A DNA stretch of 64,000 nt from Perkinsus marinus ATCC 50983 (taxonomy: Eukaryota > Perkinsozoa > Perkinsida > Perkinsidae). Numbering within the stretch: the first letter of the stretch is position 1; the number at the start of each line of letters is the position of its first letter. Of the stretch, positions 29,034 through 40,023 are shown piece after piece. Position numbers and translations under genes: made by a program. Where the stretch lies: the NCBI RefSeq assembly GCF_000006405.1, contig NW_003216064.1, forward strand, positions 101,926 to 165,925, given 5' to 3'. The notes below the pieces were generated by a model. That model made no database searches. It was not told the origin of the DNA and worked only from the letters and a program-made list of their open reading frames with translations.

Positions 29034-29815
29034 GTAGCAGTCTGATAACTCTTCCATTTTCGTTTTTCTCGCTGCCTGTTGTGCAGTGTCGTTTCTCGAG
29101 CTGACGGTAAGCCAGAACGTTCTCTTGATGAACTGATATTCTGCTTGCCCTTTTCCTACGAGTATCTTGCACCGTTGAGTTTTGTTCTAGTTTTACATCC
29201 TCACTATTATAGTCTCAATGGGGTGTGGATGTGATACTATACACAACACACTAACACACATTGATATGAAACTAATACACTAATAACGCATCGATCGAAT
29301 GTGTTAATGTACTGCAACACTCAATAGCGATGATCCGATGGTGGCGGTGTTGGTGACTTGTTCTGCGTTCGATATGAGAATGATAATAATAATGCATACT
29401 GAATTGAGAAGCAGATCGAAATGTTGAAAAAATTAAGAAAATATGAGGCGTCATTTGTATGACTGCAATGGTATCGAGTACTGTATAATAATGATGATCG
29501 CTCCTCCTGGAAAAAGAGCCATGATACCGAGTGAAAGACACTTACCACCAACACTGGTAAGAGCAGTTTTCCCAGATACACCTTAAACCCGCACTTGAGC
29601 TTCGAAATCATAACGTTTCACGAGCACCACCGCTTCGCTGGTTTGCTCAATAACTCTTTCGAGTTCGCCCGCGAGGATTTATCTGGCAATTCGCCGCCGT
29701 GCGTTGCCATGCTTCCACCTCCCACGCCATCTCCGATTCCAGAGCTAGACTATCCCAACACTCGCCTGTTTCATAACTGACCGAATAGACTCTGACACTT
29801 CAGTAACGTCTCAGC
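29034..29815. other. Intergenic, no gene seen
   Basis: Lies between the end of secreted gene 5 and the end of the kinase gene on the opposite strand. It has short CACA-rich stretches near 29240-29265 and an AT-rich part, and no coding signal I trust. Confidence 0.5.
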
Positions 29816-31932
29816 TTACTCAAACTCCTGCGAGTCCTGTAGTTTCTCAGCTCTCCAATCACAAGCAGGCCATTCGTCCTCTCCCATCGCATAGAAGTAC
29901 TCACTAGCCATCGCGTCCTGTAGCGTGGCTCGATCTGCTGGGTCCCATCGCAGTATGCTACGTAGTAGACTGTAACCAGCAGGACAGCTAGACTCATACA
30001 ACCTGTAAACCACCACCACAAGTCAATTACCCCGCGAATGCTGTCCCAGCTACTCTCGTAATCCCGAATCGGGCTCATCCGCTGAGGGTTCCGGAAGGTC
30101 CGCAAAGTACTGGCTTTCAAGCACCCGGCGATAGGCTACGTTCCTGAACAGAACAACATGCCAAAGTCGTCCCCCGTCGACCGCACCTGCAAACTGCCTT
30201 GAGCTCTCTATCAGTGGGTCTGCCTATGATAGAGGCTATACGGCGCAGTATCCACCCATCTTGATCGTGAAGATTGTCTACATTACTCCCTGATATACAT
30301 CAATTTCTGATATTCGATATGAGCCCATCTACCCTCGATATAGTCGATACCACCGTAGTCTTCCGCAAAAAGGCCGCTGGTCCAAGGCCCCGATACGAGC
30401 CGTGCTATGACGTCAGCAGCTAGACTCCACAAATCAGCTTCAGCCAAACTATAGTACTTCGACCAGCACAGGACCTCCGGTGCCAAACACACCGGAGTCC
30501 CCACATGCTGTGTGTACCTATCCCAGCATATCCCCTCGACGGGACAGTGCCACCAATACCCGCCATAGTCCGATGCCCTGTGGAGTCTCTCAGGCGCTGT
30601 GTCCCGCCGTCTCCCGTTGGGGGTCCGGACTTTGCTTTTCTGACGTACGTATGGCCGAGCCAACCCGAAGTCGCATAACTTGACCATAGGCCTATCACGA
30701 GAGTCATAGATCCCTACATGTACTTTAGTTCTGCTTACACTCGTAGCCGTTTCACTGAGCTTGCTCTCTCTATCGTTCCAGCAGCTCCTATGGGTAGAAG
30801 TATATTGGCACATTTCACATCACGATGGCCCACTCCACAGTCGTGGAGGAACTGTAAGGCGCAGAGGAGCTGAGCTATCCATCGGACCGCGCAGTGGTTG
30901 AAGGCACTCAGGAGGGAGGGGCTCCCGCTGATCGAGGAGGACAGACATGCACCCACCTGTGATGTGGTATCCTATCAGTTATCAAAAGCGAGATGCTCGA
31001 TGAGATGATAAAATAGCACTAGACCGATGAACTCCGCTGCTGCAACCGCATTTCAACGTAATCGAGGCAACACAGTAAGAGGAATTCAGAAAAGTCCCCA
31101 TTCCTAAGTACTACATCGTCCCATAATCGCCATTGCCACTGGGAGAGGAGGCTGCTGTTGCTGCAGAGTGAGGGGAGTAGCATTCATTGTAGACGTAGTA
31201 GGTGTACGACTCCAGAGACTCCCCCATCATCTCCGAGACGAGGCACAATGTACGGTCGCCGGGACCACATCGTACCACCTGACGAAGAACTCATGGAGTG
31301 GTATGGCAGTAGAAGACCTTCCCACCTCAAAAGGTGATACAATAAGGTCACACTGAGGCAAGAGGCGGAGAACTCTCAGCTCCCTCAGAGTGGACCAGTC
31401 AGGGTCGCTTGTACTCGGCGGAATGACGTGAGAGGTATTTGAGAATATCTTCAGGGCCACTGGCGAGCCATCCGAAGACCGTCTGGCTGCTACCACACAA
31501 CCATACGATCCCTGAGGACTTCCAATAGGAGTATATAGCAGCTACAGCACCAGTACCTGGCCTAGAGCTCCTTCGTAGTAGAACCCTCGAGGCATGCATG
31601 TAGGTTTGCTACTATAGGTGCCGACACAGTCCTCAACCATAAACCTGCCATTCAACTTCTCTCAGAGTAATATGCTTACAATACCTCGATCTAGGAGGGC
31701 TGCTCGCCCCAAGGTCACTGGCTCCTCTATAGGAGCGTCGACTTCGATGCTGACCAGGCTTTCTGGGCGAGGAACGGCGTGGGGATGCACGAAGGCCGAC
31801 CTTGTGGATCGGAGGAGTGACTCTCTCATGCCTGTCTGGACTGTCCGCCTCGAGATCGTCTGAGTCGAAGCAAACGGAAGGCGACGGAGCGCTATGCTGA
31901 GACCGTCGATGCTTGGTTGCTGATGCTGCCAT
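29816..31932 (-). CDS. Ser/Thr protein kinase, CMGC (CDK/MAPK)-like
   Basis: Multi-exon minus-strand gene with ATG at 31932 (MAASATKHRRSQ), opening a basic, Ser/Arg-rich N-terminal extension. The catalytic domain starts with the glycine loop YEGALGQGSYGCVVAAR, assembled across a 45-nt intron, followed by PVALKIF with the ATP-binding Lys and LRELRVLRLLPQCD. Further exons give LCALQFLHDCGVGHRDVKCANILL (catalytic HRDVKxxN), then VKLCDFGLARP (Mg-binding DFG near 30670) and CLAPEVL with SLAEADLWSLA. The C-lobe ends with LRWDPADRATLQDAM and stop at 29816. All key catalytic residues are visible, so it should be active. The activation segment appears long, with an inserted Arg-rich and Trp/Gly-rich stretch between DFG and APE, though part of that may be an intron. 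Subfamily not certain. Confidence 0.8.
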
Positions 31933-32358
31933 TGTGAAATCTTTGAAACTGGTGCCATTGAAGTGATGCCCCCACACTCCTGATGCCAACCACCACAACG
32001 TTGATGCCGTACATATTCATAACGTTGTTGAGTGGCTTCGAATAATTCCATTACGTCTTGTATCAACTACTCAACTTCCTAAGCCTCGTAGAATAGACTC
32101 TATGTGCCAACGGCAATGTTGACGAAGAACAAGGGACCTACTTCAAAAGTCTTCTTTGAGCGAGCATCTTCAACTTTTCAAGGATGAAACGGCTCGCAAC
32201 GCAACGGGTGAGCGCCTCCTACGAGATTAAAGGGCGGATAAATACAACTTGCGCTTCGCTCCGCCATTATCGGCGTCACACGAAAGCTTCCTCTAGGGTG
32301 AGGTCACTCTAGGAGCTTTAAGCATACTCCTTGAGCAGTTGCCAATTTTACTCTCATC

Positions 32359-34068
32359 ATGACCCTCAGTTTTGACGAAGCCCTTGAAGTCGCCAACAAT
32401 AGGCCGAACGAGGGATCGTGGCAGTCGCCGCTAGCCATGCCTCGTCAGCGACCCCCGAGCGTCTCCTCTCTGGACGGCATGTGCTTAGAGGTCGTCGAAG
32501 ATGGTCAACTCAACCTTGATCTGTCTACGCCTTTCATGGCTGATATGTTTCTTAAAACGTCGAGCTTACCCGATGCCATGACTGCCGAAGAACGCAGGAA
32601 AGTGGCCGCCGATTTGGCTCCAACGGCCACGTTCCAAATGATCAAACAGATTCCTCGTGAACTCCTCGAGCACGATGGAGAGGAAGGTCAAGCTTTACGA
32701 CAGCAGTTACTACGCGGAGCGACTGTCGCTATGTTCTGCGCTGGTTACAAGGGTAAGAAATTCATTTACCACAGAGCAGCTGAACTTGGAGTGAAAGTTG
32801 TTGTCATCGACGACGAGGACTCGTGGGCCCAGGAGATGGTCGATGAGCAGATCATCGCAAAGTTCATTCCTATCGACTTCGCCGCTGATAATGAAGTCCT
32901 TTTCCATCAAGCTTTGGACGCTATCAAATCGTTGAAGGACGACCCCCTCGTGGGCCCCGTCGACGGCGTCTGCACCTTCATCGAGCTCGCCGTGCCCATG
33001 GCTGCTAGGCTGGCCGAGGCTTTAGGCCTCCCTGGTCCTTCAGTCGAATACGTTGATATTGCTCGTGATAAGCACAAGACACGCGCAATAATGACCGCTA
33101 AGGGACTACCGTCTATCAAGAACTTCCTCATTACCGATCCCAGCCAGCTGGACCAAGCTGCTGAGCATGTCGGGTTCCCTGCTGTACTCAAACCCATTGC
33201 CGGAGCCGCCTCTCTTGGTGTTCAGAAGGTTGCGGACATGGACGATCTCAAACGTACCTATGCTGATCTCGTTCACCTCATGGCTGGTCTCAGGGTTAAG
33301 GCCGGCGCACTGGAACGAGTTACCAGGGTTCGTACAGATTCGACCATCTCTGACGTGATCGATGGTGACGGTATCAATGCTGAACGCGTCATTGCTCTTG
33401 ACATGATGCTCGAGGAATTCCTGGACGGCGATGAGGTTGATGTGGACTGTTTGTTCAGCGATGGCGTGTGCAGATTTTGCTATGTCATCGACAATGGTCC
33501 GACTGTTGAGCCTTATTTTGCTGAGACCTGGGCGGCTCTACCTTCTCTCCTCCCTGAGGACAAGGTGGAAGGGTTGAAGAAAATGGCTCAGGATGCTGTC
33601 ACTGCTATTGGATTCAAGAACGGGGTTTTCCATGTTGAAGGGAAGTTCACCAGTCGAGGGCCTCGTTTGATTGAAGTCAATGCCAGAATGGGTGGTGGCC
33701 CCACTAGACTCATCCACAAGCACGTCAGCGGCGTCGACCTAGTCGTTGAACAGCTCCTCATGACGGTTGGCATCCCCTCGAGACCGCCAATAGAGCCCAC
33801 TGGTATGTGCATTGCATATGCTTTTGTTGGAGCTCCCAAATCTGGGGTTGTAGGCAACATCGAGTTTTTGGACAAGTTCCGTGATATACCTGCTGTCGTC
33901 CAGTTGAGTGCTCTCGTCCACGATGGAGAAACTCTCGTGGGACCAGAGGAAGGGATGCCTAGCTGGATCGCTGAAGTTGTCGTATCTCTTAGAGACGGGC
34001 ACAAGGCTAAGGATTTGATTCAGAGCTTGAGCTCGGAAATAGCTGCGGAATGCTTGTCTCATATGTAA
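32359..34068 (+). CDS. ATP-grasp ligase, carnosine-synthase-like
   Basis: Single-exon gene, 569 residues, ATG at 32359. The ATP-grasp fold is clear: an N-terminal Rossmann-like part with GVKVVVIDDEDSW, then the ATP-binding segment FPAVLKPIAGAASLGVQKV near residue 272, EEFLDGDEVDVDCLFSDG, and the C-terminal metal-binding motif LIEVNARMGGGPTRLIHKH near 436. ATP-grasp enzymes ligate a carboxylate to an amine or thiol through an acylphosphate. Layout and motif spacing resemble carnosine synthase/ATPGD1-type dipeptide ligases, but the substrate cannot be told from sequence alone; other amino-acid ligases or biotin carboxylase-like enzymes are alternatives. Lack of introns contrasts with the kinase beside it, which is divergently transcribed from about 430 bp away. 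Confidence 0.85.
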   Translation: MTLSFDEALEVANNRPNEGSWQSPLAMPRQRPPSVSSLDGMCLEVVEDGQLNLDLSTPFMADMFLKTSSLPDAMTAEERRKVAADLAPTATFQMIKQIPRELLEHDGEEGQALRQQLLRGATVAMFCAGYKGKKFIYHRAAELGVKVVVIDDEDSWAQEMVDEQIIAKFIPIDFAADNEVLFHQALDAIKSLKDDPLVGPVDGVCTFIELAVPMAARLAEALGLPGPSVEYVDIARDKHKTRAIMTAKGLPSIKNFLITDPSQLDQAAEHVGFPAVLKPIAGAASLGVQKVADMDDLKRTYADLVHLMAGLRVKAGALERVTRVRTDSTISDVIDGDGINAERVIALDMMLEEFLDGDEVDVDCLFSDGVCRFCYVIDNGPTVEPYFAETWAALPSLLPEDKVEGLKKMAQDAVTAIGFKNGVFHVEGKFTSRGPRLIEVNARMGGGPTRLIHKHVSGVDLVVEQLLMTVGIPSRPPIEPTGMCIAYAFVGAPKSGVVGNIEFLDKFRDIPAVVQLSALVHDGETLVGPEEGMPSWIAEVVVSLRDGHKAKDLIQSLSSEIAAECLSHM

Positions 34069-34363
34069 GTTTCTACCAAGTTGACGAGCCAAGGTGGCTA
34101 CCAAATTTTTTTTCATAGTCAGCGGGGTTTGAATTCTTGTAATTTGAATCCTCGCCTATGAAATAGCTATCTCTATCTATCTCGTCTTAAGGACGACCCA
34201 TCCCTTTCCACTCCGTTTGCTAATCTTGCGTTGATAGTTACCTCCGAGCCCTATCTCATCAATCAAACATTGATCATGCTATTCGTTACCAGGTGGGATT
34301 ATTCCCGATATTTCCACAGTACACCATTTTGAGGCATGAGATTAAACGTCGCCTTTAGAAAAC

Positions 34364-34708
34364 GGCAGCAGCCAATCCGCTCGAGTTCTGCCGTGGCATA
34401 TCTGCCCCAGGCGGGATCGGCCTCACCAACAGCGGCAGCAGCCAAACCGCCAGAGTTCTGCCGTGGCATATCTGCCCCAGGCGGGATCGGCCTCACTAAC
34501 AGCGGCAGCAGCCAAACCACCAGAGTTCTGCCGTGGCATATCTGCCCCAGGCGGGATCGGCCTCACTAACAGCGGCAGCAGCCAAACCGCCAGAGTTCTG
34601 CCGTGGCATATCTGCCCCAGGCGGGATCGGCCTCACTAACAGCGGCAGCAGCCAAACCGCCAGAGTTCTGCCGTGGCATATCTGCCCCAGGCGGGATCGG
34701 CCTCACTG
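34364..34708. repeat. 70-bp tandem repeat, about five copies
   Basis: Units start at 34364, 34434, 34504, 34574 and 34644 with GGCAGCAGCCAAACCGCC; each contains GGCATATCTGCCCCAGGCGG and ends GGCCTCACTAACAGC. Copies are nearly identical; the last is truncated. The inner GGCATATCTGCCCC is a variant of the core found in the 49.2-49.6 kb array and in single copies at 34831 and near 43.8-44.0 kb. The open frames through this array follow from its period and have no independent support. Confidence 0.93.
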
Positions 34709-36709
34709 TAGCCGAATTGATTCCCGCAATTCGTCGAAATTGAAGTTACTTTGATCGTACAGACGGAGTCGATTATTCTATCGCGAGATCCTGTGAAATC
34801 GATTGAAACAGGGCGTGTCTTTGGGGATATGGCATAGCCGCCCCACGCGATAGGACTGCAGTATGGTGCAAAAAAGACCCACCTCTTGTAATTTCGTGGC
34901 GCGTGACAGTTGATGAATAAAACAGGTACCATTTGGAAGATCTCTTTCTAACGCAGTACGAATGGTTCTGATATACGAAGTGTGCACTGAGTTATCGTCA
35001 AACGCAAAATCGGCTACATACAGAAACGCCGCACCTGGAGGTGCTCCTGCTGCACCCTCTCCAGGAAGTCCTGATCAACCTCCATGCTAAGAGACCTTCC
35101 GCTGAAGATACTTAACATAGGCCTAGCGGGAAGAGCGGAGCCATCTGATCTGAGACCCATCCAAGCAGCTGACAACAATGCAATGCGGCATCATCAATGG
35201 TGACCGAGCTGCTCCTATCCCCTGAGTTGGAACCCTGACTTCTCATAGCTTCTGGTACAGTTGGTGAGGGAAGTGGTGACGGAATAGACCTTGGGTGTTG
35301 TTGATGTTATTTGGAACTAACAGATGATGCACTTGTTTCCGGTGTTAACGACGCAACCACATGCTCATGCGTGCTCAGCAGTACTTGGGACCCCTGCCCC
35401 CCCATCTTGGCCATCTTGCGCCGGAAGACGTAGCTCGCGCGCGGCCAGTAATCGATTACACAACATTGCATAATTGCCACAGACATTTTCGAGTTGGAAC
35501 GGTATTGCTGCGATCACTTGGGCGAGAAGCCGTGGTGTAATTGGAGCCTGGCTCTATCGAGAGAGTCATGCGTCCTTCCGACTCTCGCGCGAATCGTGAG
35601 CATTCATGTTGAGTTGTGGGCGCCAAATCTGAAATAGAGATACACGATCATCAATGACCTGGGAGCGATGGATGCTACTTTGAATGGTTAGTTACGGTAG
35701 AGCTTAGACATTTAATGAAGGTGATCATACTAATCTCTAGTGTTACCTTGGTATCATCGCCATCGTTTGGGTTATAATGAGCTCTCATTCCATTGGGGAG
35801 TCCCGAGCGGATCATGAATGCAAGTCACCCCCTACCAGCTGCAGAGCATGGATCCTGGCTCGAATGTGTGGAATAGGAGTAGTCTTATTATCGAGGAACT
35901 ATGGGCTTCGCTTCTGTGTGGTTCTTCATACGGGAACCTACAGCAATGGAATGATGGCGCCTCCACTCTTTGACTATCCTCTGATGAGTGTATTGTAACG
36001 GAGGAGAAAAATCGAATCCGTGTCTACAGCTTTTCCATGTTAATTTGATCTTTTGCCCGATTTTCTTGTATTTTACCAAATTCTTTTGAAAAAAAAACCG
36101 CATTCACCACGAGCAATCGCAGCGTGGTTACACGTCCTCTATGTTGCGCCCAATGCAATGAGTACTACGCATGTAAGCGTACAGTTATGACTCGTACTGT
36201 ACTGAGATGAAACTAGTGTGAATATGTATTGTCGGAGAGAACTGAGAAGGAGCGTCAGAGGCAATCGAGTTCACACAAGACGGGGAGTAATCTCGTGATT
36301 CTGAGGTATTCGTGAATTGCGGCTTGCGTTGAGAAAATAGGATCGGATCGGTTACTGGTCTGTGTCTTCGTTCCGAAAATATCTATTTTTCATTAAAATT
36401 TTGGGTAATTCATTGAAATCAGTCGGTAAAAAGTTAGGAAGAACATTTTTTTTTAAGAAATGGGGAGAGTGTTGGTAATTCAGGCAAAATATTGACCTGT
36501 AAATAATGTAGTTTGGATTCGGACATTCATCACGGAGGTTACTGCTCCGGTTGGGTCCTTGCTTCACTACACTCGATAGGGTACAATCGGTCCCTCATTA
36601 GGTGGCCGCTGTCGGCATTCGGAAGCTGATCAATTCGGTCAAAGGGGTTCCGAGTTGATGATGGATTTGTATCGGACACTATCACTGCAGTTGGTAGGTT
36701 GATGTTAGT
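34709..36709. other. Two-kilobase stretch without supported gene
   Basis: Contains one single copy of the dispersed core (ATGGCATAGCCGCCCCACGCG, 34829-34849). A 73-codon ATG ORF at 35777-35998 has no recognisable domain and is not called. A TTTTTTTT stretch lies near 36447-36455. No RNA gene recognised. Confidence 0.5.
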
Positions 36710-37062
36710 ATGAGCACTACCCCACCAAAGGCAGGCCCTGAGACTTGCTGGCTTCTACAATATCCTAGACCACGGCTCACGGAAGAGGTCGCCGAGAGAT
36801 TCCTCAGATCACCAACCGATCTGAATGATGCCACTATGATCAAACAAATACGGAAAGTGTCCGGAGATAAAGTCGTCTGCGAGACGACAGAAGGGTGAGG
36901 TTTATCATCATCATCATCATCGCTGTCGTTGCTACTACCTCGTACCACCATCCATGGTCTTGCAGGCTCGTCTCCTACCCTCTGAAGAAGCTACTGTCGC
37001 CACCACTTTACCACAAGGTGAAAGACATCATACCCAAGAACGGCAGCAAGAGTGGTTCATGA
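36710..37062 (+). CDS. Small uncharacterised two-exon gene
   Basis: Exon 1 (36710-36894) and exon 2 (36966-37062) join in frame across a 71-nt GT-AG intron to a 93-residue protein. It starts MSTTPPKAGPETCWLLQYPR and has a mixed charged centre (RKVSGDKVVCETTEG). It ends LLSPPLYHKVKDIIPKNGSK plus SGS. No signal peptide or membrane helix. I do not recognise the family; the compact basic C-terminus would fit a small subunit of a larger complex, but that is a guess. The intron contains a (TCA)n tract. Confidence 0.55.
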
Positions 37063-37496
37063 CGTGGTGACTATCGCGACATTTCTGTCCGTTGCTGGTA
37101 GATGGGTTTCAACATTCGCTCTGTGATTCACTATCTGTTTCATGCGTTGTTGTTTTTTGTTCACATGTGTAATAGCTGAGTTTCCATACATTAGAGATAG
37201 CTTACCCTCGAGATTCTTATAAAGAGAAACTTCCATTGAAACCATATAGACCTGCCTTGCAAGCTCTCACAGAGACCACATCGAGCAAAGCACTAGGACT
37301 TTCTAATTGGTATATGTACTCGTTGGCTACGTAGCGTTACTAGGTGATCGTGAAGGGCAGTTTCAAGTTGTTATCATCATTGACAGCGTAATGGGAGGGA
37401 CATGCAAGACCACTAGTTTTCTCTCATGCAACTCGAGGCCAACATAGAGATGATCAGTGTGAAGACAGTCAGTGAATGATACATGTTACATGCTCG
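37063..37496. other. Intergenic, nothing seen
   Basis: Short spacer between the 3' ends of the small gene and the fucosyltransferase-like gene on the other strand. No coding signal. Confidence 0.5.
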
Positions 37497-38828
37497 TCAT
37501 CTCACAACTGCATCACGAATCCGATGCCTGGCCGGGCATTTCTGATACCGCGACCACTCCCCCGCCACACTTTCTTGGTCCCATGCATCTGTCAAACGGA
37601 CAGGTATGGAGCTGACGGCTTCGAAAGCCATGCGCCGCATGACACTTTGGGCCTTGGCATCAGCGGGGTAGAGGACAATACCTGTGCTCAATAGCCCGGC
37701 CCACGCACTAAAGCCACTATTCGACAGAACCACCAAATCTGCCGCGACCAATGTGAGGAAGGACCGCGCTGTGTCCGCGTCGAGATAGACACTGACTCGC
37801 CACCTGCCAGTAAAGTCGCGACCGAGATCAGCGACTTGCTTCCGTAGAGAGACCTCGAAGTCCACTGATTGGCCTAAGTGGTTGCAAAGCTTCTTCTCTC
37901 GACTACACTCGTGATCGCCTTCTCGCCAGCTCTCACTAACAACAACGACCTGAGCTGAGCTATCAGGCGCAAGTTGGGTGAGTAGATGCGCAACGGTTTT
38001 CGCGAAGAAGTGGTTGCGAGTCATACGGTGTTGCTGACGATCGAGTAGATCCCCGCGTCTTATGTGGACAGCAATGAGAATGTCATCAGTGCCTCCCACG
38101 AACAACGTGCTGCCTTTGCCTGCGCTTATAATACGGGATCGTAGCCATTCTCGCACCACCAGCTCTTCACTCGACGACGGAGTTCCCCCAGTGTTCTTGT
38201 CGAACCAGGGACAGATCACAACGAGGCCATGACCCGTGCCCAAGAAGGAAGCCACCTGATCCAGCGTGTTGCCAGCGATCCCCTTCTCGCCCTGCACCCT
38301 CTTGCCAGCACTTCTGCGTGGACAAGAGCCGTCTTTCGAGGGCGAATACTTCACAGCCTTCTTCAACTCAATGGCGGTATCATCTGTTATGTTGCCGCCC
38401 CACAGTCGGGCCAACAGCGGCGCAGCTGTAAGCATATCAGTATGCTCGCCACTGCCGCCTTCAGCCCTCCACAGTGCACCAAGGAAACGACCCCTCCCAC
38501 GGAGACCCGCTACCATGGTCAGCATCTGCAACTCCAGCTTGTGTCCAAGACCATGAGCGAAGCCCAGATCAACAACATAGGGTCGGCCTACACCCGCTTC
38601 GAACGAAGAGAGATCAGACCCTTGTGAGGCAAGGTGAATCGAGGTCGAGTTGTAACACTCCCACGTGGTGGATGCTAGTGACAGTTGATGACCATCTTGC
38701 GGTCCCGAAATGAACAGGTCTTCGCGCGACTCGGTATAGTAGAGATAGAGATAGCCTATGACCAGTGAGCCCAAGTAGGCCAACAGATACCAGCGTCGTC
38801 TAGAGTACGTGTCTTTGGCAAGGCTCAT
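37497..38828 (-). CDS. Fucosyltransferase-like type II membrane protein
   Basis: Single-exon gene, 443 residues, ATG at 38828. A short basic cytoplasmic tail (SRRR) is followed by one membrane helix (WYLLAYLGSLVIGYLYLYY, about residues 13-31), the topology of Golgi glycosyltransferases. The GDP-fucose-binding motif VHIRRGDLLD is near residue 255, and the C-terminal block AADLVVLSNSGFSAWAGLL near 360 matches the NSxFSxWA-type block of alpha-1,2-fucosyltransferase-like GT-B enzymes. The family match (GT11-like or a related HxRRGD family) is from motifs only. Likely role: fucosylation of glycans on secretory proteins in the Golgi, which would fit the Thr/Ser-rich secreted proteins nearby, but no direct link is shown. 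Confidence 0.75.
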   Translation of the reverse strand: MSLAKDTYSRRRWYLLAYLGSLVIGYLYLYYTESREDLFISGPQDGHQLSLASTTWECYNSTSIHLASQGSDLSSFEAGVGRPYVVDLGFAHGLGHKLELQMLTMVAGLRGRGRFLGALWRAEGGSGEHTDMLTAAPLLARLWGGNITDDTAIELKKAVKYSPSKDGSCPRRSAGKRVQGEKGIAGNTLDQVASFLGTGHGLVVICPWFDKNTGGTPSSSEELVVREWLRSRIISAGKGSTLFVGGTDDILIAVHIRRGDLLDRQQHRMTRNHFFAKTVAHLLTQLAPDSSAQVVVVSESWREGDHECSREKKLCNHLGQSVDFEVSLRKQVADLGRDFTGRWRVSVYLDADTARSFLTLVAADLVVLSNSGFSAWAGLLSTGIVLYPADAKAQSVMRRMAFEAVSSIPVRLTDAWDQESVAGEWSRYQKCPARHRIRDAVVR

Positions 38829-40023
38829 CGTCGTACCATAGCGATAGCCAAACTAACGAAATCACGCGTAGGTAAGCGAACACTTCGTTGGGTGACTGCT
38901 GTCCAGTTCACTCACGCATAGGATGTTAAGTCACATTAGAGATCACCACTCGCACCGAACACTCCGATCTCCGCATTCTATGTGACTTCCCAACACAAGA
39001 CCATCACCATGATCATCACGAAAAACTCTTCTCTCGCTTTAGTAACTGCTACATGAGCCCAACAAAGAGGCACTCAAACTGTCTGCTTAGAGCCGTAGAG
39101 ACCACTCCTGCAGTCATCGAGGCCATCACGATCATGTACATAGTGCTTCCGCTTATTGCATGTTCGTTCGAAGTCTCGAACCTGACAAAAACCCTCTACT
39201 GTTGGCCTACTCCGCCGCAGCATACCTCCTTCACACACTGACTAATATCCCCCATATGATTCTCTATGCACCGCCGTAGCGGCATCATGGTACACACAGT
39301 AACATTACGAGTGACCTTAGGCCTGTTAGCAGCCATCATCTTCAACCAGCGTTAACACAGCTTCTCGAGCTGCGGTAGCAACTAGATGCAACCGGCTTAC
39401 CACTCCTCGACCATTTCATAACCCAATGCCCCAGCGTGATAAAGGAGAAGCTAGAATCATACTCAGTGATAGAGATACGGATAAGACAAGCCGTGGCTAT
39501 CATGCAGCCTAATCCAGGAAGAAGAAAGCCTACCAACCTCAGTCGGCCATGCTCAGGTAATATGTGCATAGGTCCCGCTCAACACCTCAGTGTTCTACTT
39601 CATTACTAGTGACTTCAGTCACCTACCCAGTCAGAGTAGTCACTCTCAGTTCTATGGCGTCTCCAATGGCTCTCACAGCCGAAAGTTGCATACATTACTA
39701 CCTATCATATAATTGACGCCAGACTATACGACTCAGCGAGGCGTATACAGCGCTATCGTAATACCGTGAATGCAACGAACGGTTAACTCCCATACAAGCA
39801 GTGAAGCTCTCGAGGCCTTCGGAGAGCCTACTATCGTACAGGTGCAGTCACGATGGGAAGCAGGAGTAACCACTCAGTACATGGCCATGATTAGGCAATT
39901 TCCAACTCAACTCCCCACGTGATGGAAAGGAACAGTACTCCAAGACTCCTGTTGGCTTGTAATATTAACGACATAGCACCTCCTAAACTAGGCACCAACC
40001 AACAGCAGTAGCTGACCTTTCGT
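38829..40023. other. Intergenic with weak candidate ORFs
   Basis: Two weak coding candidates: an ATG ORF on plus at 39053-39241 with a hydrophobic stretch (AITIMYIVLPLIACSF), and a minus-strand frame at 39342-39569 with LVGFLLPGLGCMIATACLI, which may be one exon of a small membrane protein. Neither could be extended by splicing. The rest shows nothing. Confidence 0.35.

Noticed and set aside
34364-34708. Possible CRISPR array (also considered for 27942-28220 and 49237-49637)
   Set aside because: Units are directly contiguous with no unique spacers of constant length, and the surrounding genes are eukaryotic.
35777-35998. 73-codon ATG ORF
   Set aside because: No domain, no flanking splice extension, cysteine- and Pro-mixed composition not convincing; left as unsupported.
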